DNA of 9,960 bases. Origin: an uncultured Collinsella sp. GTDB lineage: Bacteria > Actinomycetota > Coriobacteriia > Coriobacteriales > Coriobacteriaceae. The stretch spans positions 1 through 9,960 of the forward strand of contig CABMPS010000060.1 in the NCBI GenBank assembly GCA_902388545.1, given 5' to 3'. A program made the position numbers and the translations under genes. Position 1 is the stretch's first letter; each line of letters starts with the position of its first letter. A model generated the notes under the pieces. That model was given only the letters and a program-made list of their open reading frames with translations. It was not told where the DNA came from and made no database searches. Shown one piece after another: positions 1-6,984 of this stretch.

Positions 1-12
1 CCCCCATAACAT

Positions 13-46
13 AAAAAAGAGGCCCATCAAAAAGAATGAGCCCCTC
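13..46 (-). terminator. intrinsic terminator downstream of valS
   Basis: Read on the minus strand, GAGG (46-43) pairs with CCTC (22-19) and CTCAT (40-36) pairs with ATGGG (27-23). There is a two-base GG bulge, an 8-base loop, and then a run of six T (18-13). One pair in the inner helix is a G-U wobble on the minus strand but an A-C mismatch on the plus strand, which supports the minus-strand reading. It lies about 225 bases past the valS stop and probably ends the valS transcript, or a separate small RNA that includes the inverted repeat at 152-252. Confidence 0.7.
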
Positions 47-151
47 GCGTTGACAATATCAGCCTTTATCCGCTTGCAGCAAGATCAAGACCACAACCCA
101 GTGGCCCAAACTAACCAGTTGCAAACAACCACGTAAACGAACTGGGAGCGG

Positions 152-252
152 CCCGATGCTTTGCTCGCCGCAAGTTCCGCACGCAAAGGACAGCACTTAA
201 TGTGCTGTCCGTCTTGCGCAGGACTGTCCGCAGCGGAGAGCAAAGCATCGGG
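152..252. repeat. nested inverted repeat, possible structured RNA or palindromic repeat element
   Basis: The outer arms, CCCGATGCTTTGCTC (152-166) and GAGCAAAGCATCGGG (238-252), are perfectly complementary over 15 bases. After a single G/A mismatch, 168-171 pairs with 233-236. Further in, 182-186 pairs with 214-218, and on the minus strand a G-U extends this to six pairs. The centre is GGACAGCAC (188-196) with GTGCTGTCC (202-210) around a 5-base loop. In total about 33 pairs are possible across 101 bases. The element lies 19 bases past the valS stop and about 105 bases before the terminator at 13-46. It has no coding potential that I trust, no flanking target-site duplication, and no T-run of its own. 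It may be a transcript-end structure, a small RNA, or a dispersed genomic palindrome. Confidence 0.6.
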
Positions 253-271
253 ACGCGCCCCCGAGTAAACC

Positions 272-2968
272 TTACGAGAAGTCAGCAACCTGAGCAGTCA
301 GCGCCGCCAGGATCTCCTTGAGCTCAGCTGCACGGTCCCTCTTCTTCTGGACCACTGCGGGCGCGGCCTTGGCCACAAAGCCCTCCTTGGCAAGGGTCTT
401 CTCGCAGCCAGCGAGCTCCTTCTGAGCCGCGCCGATCTCCTTCTCCAGGCGCGCCTTCTCGGCCGAAAGGTCAACCTTGCCCTCGAGCACCACAAAGACC
501 TCGACGCCGCTGTCGACCACGGCAATGCTCGCGGCCGGCTTCTCAACGTCGGTACCCATGACCAGCGAGGCGGTGTTGGCCAGAGGCTCGATGGTCGAGC
601 GCAGGCTCTCGAGCTTCTCGATGTCCTCGGCACCGGCGCGCACGACCACGTCGAGCTCAGCCTTGGGGCTCAAGCGATAACGCGAACGCGTGGCGCGGGC
701 GGCAGACACGACGGTACGGCACAGCTCAAATGCGCGCTCGGCGTCCTCGTCAACATACTTGGCGTAGTCGGCGGGCTCGGGCCACTTGGCGATCATGAGC
801 GCCTCGGCGCGGTCCACGTTGCCCTCGGCGTCCAGATCGAGCACGCTCGCCGGCATGTTGTCCCAGATCTCCTCGGTCACGAACGGCATGAGCGGGTGCA
901 TCAGGCGAATGGACGTGTCAAGCACAAAGATCAGGTTGCGCTGCGCCTGCAGACGGCCCTCGCCCTTCAGGCGAGCCTTGGTGACCTCGACATACCAGTC
1001 GCAGACCTCGTTCCAGAAGAACTGCTGCACGCCGCGGGCCATGTCGCCAAAGGTGTAGTTCTCGATGCCCTCGGTGACCATCTGGACGGCCTTGGCCAGG
1101 CGGCTGAACATCCAGGCGTCGGCCGGCGTCTCAACGACGGGCTCGCCGGGCGTGTAGCCCTCCATGTTCATAAGCAGGAAGCGGCTGGCGTTCCAGATCT
1201 TGGTCACAAACGACTTGGCCTGGTCGGTACGCGGGCTGTCGATGAGCTTCTTGGTCTTCTTATCGATGTTCGCGTCGAACTTGACGTCCTGGTTGTTGGT
1301 GCACAACGTGAGCAGGTTGTAGCGCATGGCGTCGGCGCCGTACATGCCAATGAGGTCCATGGGGTCAACGCCGTTGCCCTTGGACTTGGACATGCGGCTG
1401 CCGTCCTTGGCCAGGATCGTCGGGTAGATGACGACGTCCTTAAACGGCACCTCATCAAGGAAGTACAGCGAGCTCATGACCATGCGGGCGACCCACAGCG
1501 CGATGATGTCGCGCGCGGTGACGAGCGCCGTCGTGGGATGATGGCCCTCGAGCAGCTCCGGCTTTTGCGGCCAGCCCTGCGTGGCGAAGGTCCACAGCTG
1601 CGAGCTGAACCAGGTGTCCAGCACGTTCTCGTCCTGATGCACGTGATGGCCTCCGCACTTAGGGCACACGTCGGTGTCCTCGGTCAGGGCGTCCTCCCAG
1701 CCGCAGTCCTCGCAGTAGAACACGGGAATGCGGTGGCCCCACCACAGCTGGCGGCTGATGCACCAATCCTTGAGGTTCTCCATCCAGGTGGTGTAGGTCT
1801 GCGTCCAGCGCGCGGGGTGGAAGGTGACCTTGCCGGAGTTGACGGCGTCGAGCGCCGGCCCCTTGAGCTTGTCGACGGCGACGAACCACTGCTCGGACAG
1901 CCACGGCTCCAGGGCGGAGTCGCAACGGTAGCAGTGCATGACGGAGTGATCATGCTCCTCGACGTGGTCGAGCAGACCGTGCTCGTCGAACCACTTGACA
2001 ACGGCCTCGCGGCACTCGTCGCGGTTCATGCCGGTGAACTCGCCGTAACCCTCGACGACCACCGCGTGCTCGTCGAAGATGTTGATCTGCGGCAGGTCGT
2101 GAGCCTGACCCATGGCATAGTCGTTGGGGTCGTGGGCCGGGGTGACCTTAACGAAGCCGGAGCCAAAGTTGGCGTCGACATGCCAATCCTCAAAGATAGG
2201 GATCTCACGGTTGACGATCGGCAGCATGACGGTCTTGCCCACGAAGGCGGCCTTCTCGGGGTCCTTCGGGGAGACGGCGACGCCCGTGTCGCCGAGCATG
2301 GTCTCGGGGCGCGTGGTGGCGACGACGATGTAGTCCTGGCCGTTAACCGGCTCGGTCAGCGGGTAGCGCAGGTGCCACAGGTGGCCCTTCTCGTCCTTAT
2401 ACTCGGCCTCGTCGTCCGAGATGGCGGTGGTGCAGTTGGGGCACCAGTTGACGATGCGCTTGCCACGGTAGATCAGGCCGTCATGGTACCAGTCGCAGAA
2501 GACCTTACGCACAGCCTGGGCGTAATCCTCGTCCATGGTGAAGCGCTCGTTGTCGAAGTCGACGGAGCAGCCCATGCGCTTGATCTGCTCGACGATGATG
2601 CCGCCGTACTCGTGGGTCCAGTCCCAACAGGCGTCGACAAACTTATCGCGGCCAATCTCCAGGCGGCTGATGCCCTCGCTCTTGAGCTTCTTGTCGACCT
2701 TAGTCTGCGTGGCAATACCGGCGTGGTCGGTGCCCAGCACCCAGCGCGTGGACTTGCCGCGCATGCGAGCCATACGGACGATGGCGTCCTGGATGGAGTC
2801 GTCGGTAGCGTGGCCCATGTGGAGCTTGCCGGTCACGTTGGGAGGCGGAATGGTGACGGTGCAGTCGCCCACGCCCTCACGGCGCTTATAGTAGCCGCCG
2901 TCGAGCCACTTCTGCAGGATCGCCGGCTCGTTGGTCGACGGATCGTAGTTCTTGGGCATTTCTTCCAT
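272..2968 (-). CDS. valS: valine--tRNA ligase (ValRS)
   Basis: A class Ia aminoacyl-tRNA synthetase of 898 residues that charges tRNA-Val with valine and hydrolyses mischarged threonyl-tRNA, in the cytoplasm. The HIGH signature is HMGH at residues 50-53, following PPPNVTGKL. The KMSKS loop is RMSKS at 525-529, within a GSRMSKSKGN context. The editing domain shows ATTRPETMLGDT (217-228) and TPAHDPNDY (276-284). Cysteine pairs at 176/179, 346/349, 419/422 and 435/438 look like zinc knuckles in the inserted domain. The ISRQLWWGHRIPV block (404-416) and WFSS (453-456) are typical of ValRS. The last 65 or so residues form the charged coiled-coil arm expected of bacterial ValRS. Full length is normal for the family. 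The first ATG is preferred because AGGGAG (2980-2975) precedes it by six bases; the later ATG at codon 4 has only a cramped purine run. The gene is separated from clpX by a terminator, so it probably has its own promoter. Confidence 0.98.
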   Translation of the reverse strand: MEEMPKNYDPSTNEPAILQKWLDGGYYKRREGVGDCTVTIPPPNVTGKLHMGHATDDSIQDAIVRMARMRGKSTRWVLGTDHAGIATQTKVDKKLKSEGISRLEIGRDKFVDACWDWTHEYGGIIVEQIKRMGCSVDFDNERFTMDEDYAQAVRKVFCDWYHDGLIYRGKRIVNWCPNCTTAISDDEAEYKDEKGHLWHLRYPLTEPVNGQDYIVVATTRPETMLGDTGVAVSPKDPEKAAFVGKTVMLPIVNREIPIFEDWHVDANFGSGFVKVTPAHDPNDYAMGQAHDLPQINIFDEHAVVVEGYGEFTGMNRDECREAVVKWFDEHGLLDHVEEHDHSVMHCYRCDSALEPWLSEQWFVAVDKLKGPALDAVNSGKVTFHPARWTQTYTTWMENLKDWCISRQLWWGHRIPVFYCEDCGWEDALTEDTDVCPKCGGHHVHQDENVLDTWFSSQLWTFATQGWPQKPELLEGHHPTTALVTARDIIALWVARMVMSSLYFLDEVPFKDVVIYPTILAKDGSRMSKSKGNGVDPMDLIGMYGADAMRYNLLTLCTNNQDVKFDANIDKKTKKLIDSPRTDQAKSFVTKIWNASRFLLMNMEGYTPGEPVVETPADAWMFSRLAKAVQMVTEGIENYTFGDMARGVQQFFWNEVCDWYVEVTKARLKGEGRLQAQRNLIFVLDTSIRLMHPLMPFVTEEIWDNMPASVLDLDAEGNVDRAEALMIAKWPEPADYAKYVDEDAERAFELCRTVVSAARATRSRYRLSPKAELDVVVRAGAEDIEKLESLRSTIEPLANTASLVMGTDVEKPAASIAVVDSGVEVFVVLEGKVDLSAEKARLEKEIGAAQKELAGCEKTLAKEGFVAKAAPAVVQKKRDRAAELKEILAALTAQVADFS

Positions 2969-2974
2969 ATATCT

Positions 2975-2980
2975 CTCCCT
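2975..2980 (-). promoter_or_regulatory. valS ribosome binding site
   Basis: AGGGAG on the minus strand ends six bases before the ATG at 2968. It selects this ATG over the in-frame ATG three codons later. Confidence 0.7.
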
Positions 2981-2988
2981 TGCCCGTC

Positions 2989-3028
2989 GGGGAGGAATGT
3001 AGGCCCGCTAGGGTCTGCATTCCTCCCC
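2989..3028. promoter_or_regulatory. large hairpin in the valS leader
   Basis: GGGGAGGAATG (2989-2999) and CATTCCTCCCC (3018-3028) are perfectly complementary over 11 bases. The interior can extend the stem: AGGCCC (3001-3006) faces GGGTCT (3011-3016) around a 4-base loop. On a plus-strand RNA the whole stem is continuous using two G-U pairs; on the minus-strand (valS) RNA those two positions are A-C mismatches. No T-run follows on either side, so it is not an ordinary terminator. It sits eight bases upstream of the valS ribosome binding site. The arm nearer valS contains CTCCC, which could instead pair with GGGAG of that site. I see no T-box consensus in this leader. A regulatory role is inferred. 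Confidence 0.45.
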
Positions 3029-3112
3029 TTAGGTATCGATTACTTCAGTCTGATATGACTTCGCTGAGGCTTAAACAAACACACAGAATAACACAGGTAG
3101 TTGGGGTTATTG

Positions 3113-3158
3113 CGCATATATAAAATAGCCTCCGACCGCGGGTGGCCGGAGGCTATTT
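3113..3158 (-). terminator. intrinsic terminator of the clpP-clpX transcript
   Basis: A perfect 12-base stem: AAATAGCCTCCG (3123-3134) is complementary to CGGAGGCTATTT (3147-3158), with a 12-base loop. On the minus strand it is followed by a T/A-rich tail (TTTTATATAT including the stem end). It begins 21 bases after the clpX stop. On the plus strand there is no T-run after the stem, so the minus reading is favoured. Confidence 0.85.
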
Positions 3159-3179
3159 GCAAGCACGTTTTAGGCTGGT

Positions 3180-4586
3180 TTACCCGTAGATGCGTTGGGG
3201 CTGCTCTTCGCCCTTAACCGCCGCTTCGGTCACGACGACCTTGGCGACGCCCTCCTCGCTGGGGAGGTCGAACATCGTCTGCTGAAGCACGTCCTCGCAA
3301 ATGGAACGCAGGCCGCGGGCGCCGGTCTTGCGGGCGAGCGCCATGCGGGCGATCTCGTGCAGGGCCGCGTCCTCAAACTCAAGATCGACGTCCTCGAGCT
3401 GGAACATCTTGCGGTACTGGCGCACCACGGCGTTCTTGGGCTCGGTCAGAATCGACACCAGGTCGTCCTCGTCGAGCGCCTGCGTCTGGGTGACAACGGG
3501 CGTACGGCCCACGAACTCGGGGATCATGCCGAATGCGTTGAGGTCCTGCGGAAGCACCTGGCGCAGCAGGTCGTTCTCGTCGACCGAGGTGGGACCGGCG
3601 ATCTCGGAGTTAAAGCCCACGCCCTTGTTGCCCACGCGATCGGCGATGATCTTGTCCAGACCCACAAAGGCACCGCCGCAGATGAACAGGATGTTGGTCG
3701 TGTCGATCTGCAGCAGCTCCTGCTGGGGATGCTTGCGGCCGCCGGTGGGCGGAACGCTTGCCACCGTGCCCTCAAGAATCTTAAGCAGCGCCTGCTGAAC
3801 GCCCTCGCCCGAGACATCGCGGGTAATAGAGAGGTTCTCGGCCTTGCGGGCAATCTTGTCAATCTCGTCCACGTAGATAATGCCCACCTGTGCGCGCTCA
3901 ATATCGCCATCGGCGGCGTTGATGAGCTTGAGCAGGATGTTCTCCACGTCCTCGCCCACATAGCCGGCCTCGGTAAGCGCGGTAGCATCGGCGATGGCAA
4001 ACGGAACCTCAAGGATGCGCGCGAGCGTTTGGGCCAACAGGGTCTTGCCGGTACCGGTGGGACCGAGCAGCAGGATGTTGGACTTGGCGAGCTCTACCTC
4101 GTCCATATCGTCATCGAACTGCGAGCCCATGCCATCGTCAAAGGCAGACACCGCTGCGCCGCCCTCGATCACGCGGCGATAGTGGTTGTATACGGCAACC
4201 GACATGGCGCGTTTGGCGTCCTCCTGACCCATAACATAGGCCGAAAGCTCGTCATAGATCTCGTGCGGCGTCGGCACGTGCGTAATGACCTGGCGGTCGT
4301 CCTCGAGCTCAAAGCCCTCGGCCTCGGGGTCCACGGCGGGCTGACCGGCAGCCTGGCCGTGGTCGTTGAGGAAGCCCGGCAGCTTGCCGTTGCGGGCAGC
4401 GTCCATAAAGTCCGAAGCCAGCGACTCCTCAAGGATCTCGGAGCAGGCGGCGACGCACTCGTCACAGATAAAGATGTTGGTCGGACCCTTTACGAGGCGA
4501 CGGACCTGCCCCTGCTCTTTTCCGCAGAAGGAGCAGCGGATGGGGTTACCATTCTCGTCAAAGTTGTCCTGCATGTTTCCTGCCAT
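3180..4586 (-). CDS. clpX: ATP-dependent Clp protease ATP-binding subunit ClpX
   Basis: An AAA+ unfoldase of 468 residues that recognises tagged substrates, unfolds them and feeds them to ClpP in the cytoplasm. The N-terminal zinc-binding domain has C18/C21 and C41/C44. Walker A is GPTGTGKT (175-182) and Walker B is YVDE (238-241). The pore loop is GYVG (208-211) and the RKH loop is 284-286. VGF (323-325) sits in the ClpP-docking loop where E. coli has IGF, and sensor 2 is GARG (422-425). It is somewhat longer than E. coli ClpX because of a longer linker after the zinc domain (about 60-98) and an acidic insertion around 145-163, just before Walker A. The start is supported by AAGGA (4599-4595), eight bases upstream and inside clpP; an ATG at codon 5 is a less well-spaced alternative. 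Only one base separates it from the clpP stop, so translation is probably coupled. Confidence 0.98.
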   Translation of the reverse strand: MAGNMQDNFDENGNPIRCSFCGKEQGQVRRLVKGPTNIFICDECVAACSEILEESLASDFMDAARNGKLPGFLNDHGQAAGQPAVDPEAEGFELEDDRQVITHVPTPHEIYDELSAYVMGQEDAKRAMSVAVYNHYRRVIEGGAAVSAFDDGMGSQFDDDMDEVELAKSNILLLGPTGTGKTLLAQTLARILEVPFAIADATALTEAGYVGEDVENILLKLINAADGDIERAQVGIIYVDEIDKIARKAENLSITRDVSGEGVQQALLKILEGTVASVPPTGGRKHPQQELLQIDTTNILFICGGAFVGLDKIIADRVGNKGVGFNSEIAGPTSVDENDLLRQVLPQDLNAFGMIPEFVGRTPVVTQTQALDEDDLVSILTEPKNAVVRQYRKMFQLEDVDLEFEDAALHEIARMALARKTGARGLRSICEDVLQQTMFDLPSEEGVAKVVVTEAAVKGEEQPQRIYG

Positions 4587-4587
4587 C

Positions 4588-5208
4588 CTAGGCGTCCTTC
4601 GCGGCGAGATCGCGCGAGGTGACGATACGGTCGATCAGGCCGTAGTCGAGGGCCTCGGCAGCGGTCAGGTAGTTGTCGCGCTCGGTATCGGCCTGGACCT
4701 TCTCGATGGGCTGGCCCGAGGCATCGGACAGGATCTGGTTGAGCTCGCGGCGGGTCTTCTTGATCTCCTCGGCCACGATCTCGATCTCGGTCTGCTGACC
4801 TTGAGCACCGCCGCTGGGCTGGTGAATCATGACCTTGGAGTGCGGCAGGCAGAAGCGCTTGCCCTTGGCGCCAGCCGAAAGCAGCACGGCAGCCATAGAC
4901 GCGGCCATACCAACACAAATGGTGGAGACCTGCGGCTTGATAAAGTTCATGGTGTCAAGAATCGCCAGGCCAGAGTAAACCTCGCCACCGGGCGAATTGA
5001 TGTAGAGCGAGATATCCTTCTCGGCATCCTGGCTCTCAAGATGCAGCAGCTGGGCAACGACCAGGTTGGCGCTGACGGAGTTGATCTCCTCGCCCAAGAA
5101 GATGATGCGGTCGTTGAGCAGGCGCGAATAGATATCGTAGCTGCGCTCGCCGCGCGGCGTCTGCTCGATAACGTATGGCACGAGGGCGGAATCGAACTTA
5201 GCGATCAT
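4588..5208 (-). CDS. clpP: ATP-dependent Clp protease proteolytic subunit ClpP
   Basis: A serine peptidase (family S14) that forms the tetradecameric chamber which degrades proteins delivered by ClpX. From the start chosen here it has 206 residues. The catalytic triad is Ser104 in GMAASMA, His129 in MIHQP and Asp178 in TERDNYLTA; add four if the upstream ATG is used. The N-terminal stretch [20 protein letters not shown] is typical of the family. Three in-frame ATGs lie close together at 5220, 5214 and 5208. The last is preferred because GGAG (5218-5215) precedes it by six bases, whereas the outermost has only a weak purine run two bases away. The protein is therefore either 206 or 210 residues. 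Only one clpP copy is present here, although many actinobacteria carry clpP1-clpP2 in tandem. It is followed directly by clpX. Confidence 0.97.
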   Translation of the reverse strand: MIAKFDSALVPYVIEQTPRGERSYDIYSRLLNDRIIFLGEEINSVSANLVVAQLLHLESQDAEKDISLYINSPGGEVYSGLAILDTMNFIKPQVSTICVGMAASMAAVLLSAGAKGKRFCLPHSKVMIHQPSGGAQGQQTEIEIVAEEIKKTRRELNQILSDASGQPIEKVQADTERDNYLTAAEALDYGLIDRIVTSRDLAAKDA

Positions 5209-5214
5209 ACGCAT

Positions 5215-5218
5215 CTCC
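5215..5218 (-). promoter_or_regulatory. clpP ribosome binding site favouring the third ATG
   Basis: GGAG on the minus strand lies six bases before the ATG at 5208. It overlaps the more upstream ATG at 5220, which itself lacks a well-placed site, so initiation at 5208 is the better reading. Confidence 0.5.
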
Positions 5219-5253
5219 ATTTCTCTTACGGACCAATAGTGGTTCTAGACAAA

Positions 5254-5294
5254 CGTACGGTGCCCGCATGCTATGCATTGGCTGGCACCGTACG
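5254..5294 (-). terminator. hairpin between tig and clpP, weak terminator or attenuator
   Basis: CGTACGGTGCC (5254-5264) and GGCACCGTACG (5284-5294) are perfectly complementary over 11 bases around a 19-base loop. On the minus strand the stem is followed by TTTGTCT, an imperfect T-run. It lies 76 bases after the tig stop and 45 bases before clpP. It may terminate a fraction of tig transcripts, or be a processing or stability element in a tig-clpP-clpX message. The loop holds a further small palindromic stretch (GCATGC). I found no convincing promoter for clpP in this gap, though a TATAAG hexamer occurs without a good -35. Confidence 0.45.
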
Positions 5295-5370
5295 AAGCAA
5301 CCGGATAACCGGCTTATAACTTTACCCCATCACGGGCACATACATGCGCTCGCGGGCAAGGTGGCGAGAA

Positions 5371-6672
5371 TTACTCGGCGTCCTTGGCGGTCTCGTCGAC
5401 CTCGGTCACCTTGGCGTTCTCGACCAGGTGGTCGACGGCCTTGGATCGACGGATGGACTCGCGGACGGCAGGCATGCGACCATCGGCGATGAACTCGGCC
5501 TTGGAAGCCTCGACGTCCTTGACGCCGGCCTTCTCGAACTCGGCGTTGATGTCGTCCTCGGTGACCTCGATCTTGAGCTCGCGGGCGAGGGCGTCCAGAG
5601 CCAGGGACTCGCGGGCGACGTCGTTGGCCTGCTTGTGCAGGTCGCCGATGAACTGCTCCATGGTCAGGCCGGAAGCGGGCAGCCAGGTGTCCAGCGTCAT
5701 GCCGCGGGCAGCGAGGTTGGACAGGAAGTTCTGGCCAAGCTCCTCAAAGACGGACTGCTCGTAGTCGGCGTCCATCTCGTCGAGCTGCAGGCGCTCGGCG
5801 AGAGCGGAGACGCAACGGTTCTCCTTCTCGGCCGGGAGGCGGGAAGCCTTGTCCTGCTCGATCTCGATCTTGATAGCGTCGCGCATAGCGTCGATGCTGT
5901 CGAAGCCAAAGTCAGACTTGACGAGCTCGTCGGTGAGCTCGGGGGTGTTGCGGACCTTGATGCCCTTGACGGTGACCTCGACGGTGTGGGTCTCGGCCTC
6001 CTCGCCCTCCTCGGCCTCGTCGGTCCAGGTGACGGACTTGACGTCGTCAACGTTGGCGCCGATCAGAGCCTCGTTGAACTCGGCGGGGTTGCTGTCGCTA
6101 CCGGCGATGAGCATACGGCCCTCGGCGGCAAAGTTGTCGGCGTTCTCGACGGCCTTGAGGTCGACGGTAACGTAGTCCTCGGACTCGACAGCGCGGCCCT
6201 CAACGTCCTCGAAGGTGGCACGGTAGTTGAGAAGCATCTCGACCTGGTTGTTGATCTCGGACTCGGTGACCTCCGCAGGGGGCATCTCGATCTCGACAGC
6301 GTCGAAGGAGGAGAGCTCAGCGGCGGGACGCAGGGAGAACTCGACGGTGTAGGTGTAGTCCTCGTGATCCTTGGCGAGGTCGAGCTCCTTGTAGTCACCG
6401 CTCTTGGTGGGGACGATGTCCAGCTCGTTGAGGACGGCGGGCTCGTTGGCGGCGATCAGGTCGTTGGTGGCCTGAGCGAGGGTAGCCTCGGCGCCAAGAG
6501 CAGAGTCGATGACCGGACGGGGAGCCTTACCGGCACGGAAGCCCGGGAAGCGGTACTTCTTGGCGGTGTCCTTGTAGGCCTTCTTGATCGCGGCGTCGAC
6601 GTCGGCGGCCGGGATGGTGACCGTAGCGGTGAGCTTGGCGTCCTTGACGTCAGAAGCGGTGATGTTCAACAC
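5371..6672 (-). CDS. tig: trigger factor, ribosome-associated chaperone
   Basis: A chaperone that binds ribosomal protein L23 at the exit tunnel and shields nascent chains. It has 433 residues, normal for the family. The ribosome-binding signature GFRAGKAP is at about 44-51. The middle region (about 145-230) corresponds to the FKBP-like peptidyl-prolyl isomerase domain, but it is acidic and lacks the aromatic-rich motifs I would expect of an active FKBP site. The C-terminal half is a charged helical region typical of the substrate-binding arms. The start is non-ATG: AGGAGG (6681-6676) is three bases from a GTG at 6672 and six from a TTG at 6669. Starting at TTG places the signature at 43-50, exactly as in E. 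coli. An ATG at 6684 overlaps this ribosome site and has none of its own, so the longer reading frame to 6726 is unlikely. A weak -10-like GATAAG (6699-6694) lies just upstream. Confidence 0.95.
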   Translation of the reverse strand: MLNITASDVKDAKLTATVTIPAADVDAAIKKAYKDTAKKYRFPGFRAGKAPRPVIDSALGAEATLAQATNDLIAANEPAVLNELDIVPTKSGDYKELDLAKDHEDYTYTVEFSLRPAAELSSFDAVEIEMPPAEVTESEINNQVEMLLNYRATFEDVEGRAVESEDYVTVDLKAVENADNFAAEGRMLIAGSDSNPAEFNEALIGANVDDVKSVTWTDEAEEGEEAETHTVEVTVKGIKVRNTPELTDELVKSDFGFDSIDAMRDAIKIEIEQDKASRLPAEKENRCVSALAERLQLDEMDADYEQSVFEELGQNFLSNLAARGMTLDTWLPASGLTMEQFIGDLHKQANDVARESLALDALARELKIEVTEDDINAEFEKAGVKDVEASKAEFIADGRMPAVRESIRRSKAVDHLVENAKVTEVDETAKDAE

Positions 6673-6675
6673 GTT

Positions 6676-6681
6676 CCTCCT
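6676..6681 (-). promoter_or_regulatory. tig ribosome binding site that decides a non-ATG start
   Basis: A full AGGAGG on the minus strand. The next in-frame start codons are GTG (three bases on) and TTG (six bases on). The nearby ATG at 6684 lies upstream of this site and cannot use it. Confidence 0.7.
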
Positions 6682-6732
6682 CATACTGCCCAGCTTATCT
6701 GAGGTGCTGGTACCTTTATGCAACAAAGTGTC

Positions 6733-6752
6733 GCGACGGCCGAAGCCGACGC
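6733..6752 (-). terminator. UUCG-capped hairpin after tRNA-Leu
   Basis: On the minus strand, GCG-T-CGGC and GCCG-T-CGC pair around a TTCG tetraloop closed by C-G, with one T/T mismatch. It starts nine bases after the tRNA CCA end. The following sequence contains TTTGTT but no clean T-run. It could be a weak terminator or a 3' processing barrier between the tRNA and tig. Confidence 0.4.
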
Positions 6753-6760
6753 AGATGCGT

Positions 6761-6844
6761 TGGTGCGGGCGAAAGGACTCGAACCTTCACGGGAATCCCA
6801 CCAGAACCTAAATCTGGCGCGTCTACCAATTCCGCCACGCCCGC
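6761..6844 (-). tRNA. tRNA-Leu (anticodon UAG)
   Basis: Read on the minus strand, the acceptor arms GCGGGCG and CGCCCGC are followed by A and an encoded CCA. The anticodon stem CCAGA/TCTGG closes a 7-base loop TTTAGGT with anticodon TAG, which reads CUN leucine codons. The long variable arm (GGGATTCCC) is the class II feature expected of leucine tRNAs. The T loop is TTCGAGT, and the D region contains TGGTAGA. Length is 84 bases with CCA. It lies between the molybdenum hydroxylase terminator and tig on the same strand, and appears to be a stand-alone unit. Confidence 0.97.
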
Positions 6845-6863
6845 ATGAGCGCACAGACTAGGA

Positions 6864-6872
6864 ATGATAGCA
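6864..6872 (-). promoter_or_regulatory. possible extended -10 promoter for tRNA-Leu
   Basis: TGCTATCAT on the minus strand fits an extended -10 (TGn followed by a TATAAT-like hexamer with five of six matches). It lies about 20 bases upstream of the mature tRNA 5' end, giving a leader of roughly a dozen bases. No good -35 is seen at the usual distance. Confidence 0.4.
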
Positions 6873-6930
6873 GATACGAACGGCAAGCGCACGCACACCT
6901 TTTACAGGCTCACGACCTCACCACGAGTGC

Positions 6931-6960
6931 AAAAGGCGGGGCGAGTTGCCCCGCCCCGCC
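6931..6960 (-). terminator. intrinsic terminator of the molybdenum hydroxylase operon
   Basis: GGCGGGGCG (6935-6943) and CGCCCCGCC (6952-6960) form a perfect 9-base GC-rich stem with an 8-base loop. On the minus strand it is followed by TTTT (6934-6931). It starts 25 bases after the stop at 6985. Confidence 0.85.
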
Positions 6961-6984
6961 CATTACGACTTGTTCGCTAACCCG

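Noticed and set aside
152..252. Insertion element (MITE) at the palindrome
   Set aside because: There is no flanking direct repeat of target-site type and no second copy in the window, so a mobile origin cannot be supported from this sequence alone.
85..288. Minus-strand open frame of 67 codons across the inverted repeat after valS
   Set aside because: It overlaps the end of valS and runs through the palindrome, no protein family is recognisable, and the region is better explained as structured non-coding sequence.
896..3058. Plus-strand open frame of 720 codons opposite valS
   Set aside because: It is a shadow of valS: in GC-rich genes the sense codons TTA, CTA and TCA are rare, so the codon-aligned antisense frame stays open. 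The translation is low-complexity, rich in V, L, G, H and D, with no family motifs.
2969..3120. T-box riboswitch upstream of valS
   Set aside because: The T-box consensus (AGGGTGGNACCGCG-like) is absent on the minus strand and no antiterminator/terminator pair with a T-run is seen.
3195..4622. Plus-strand open frame of 475 codons opposite clpX
   Set aside because: Same antisense effect; the clpX frame carries all the catalytic motifs.
5344..6702. Plus-strand open frame of 452 codons opposite tig, with an LDLGDL-like repetitive translation
   Set aside because: The repeat-like look comes from reversed GAC, GAG and CTC codons of the trigger factor gene.
6673..6726. Longer N-terminus for trigger factor
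   Set aside because: The upstream ATGs lack ribosome sites, and the AGGAGG falls inside the extension, pointing to a start at 6672 or 6669.
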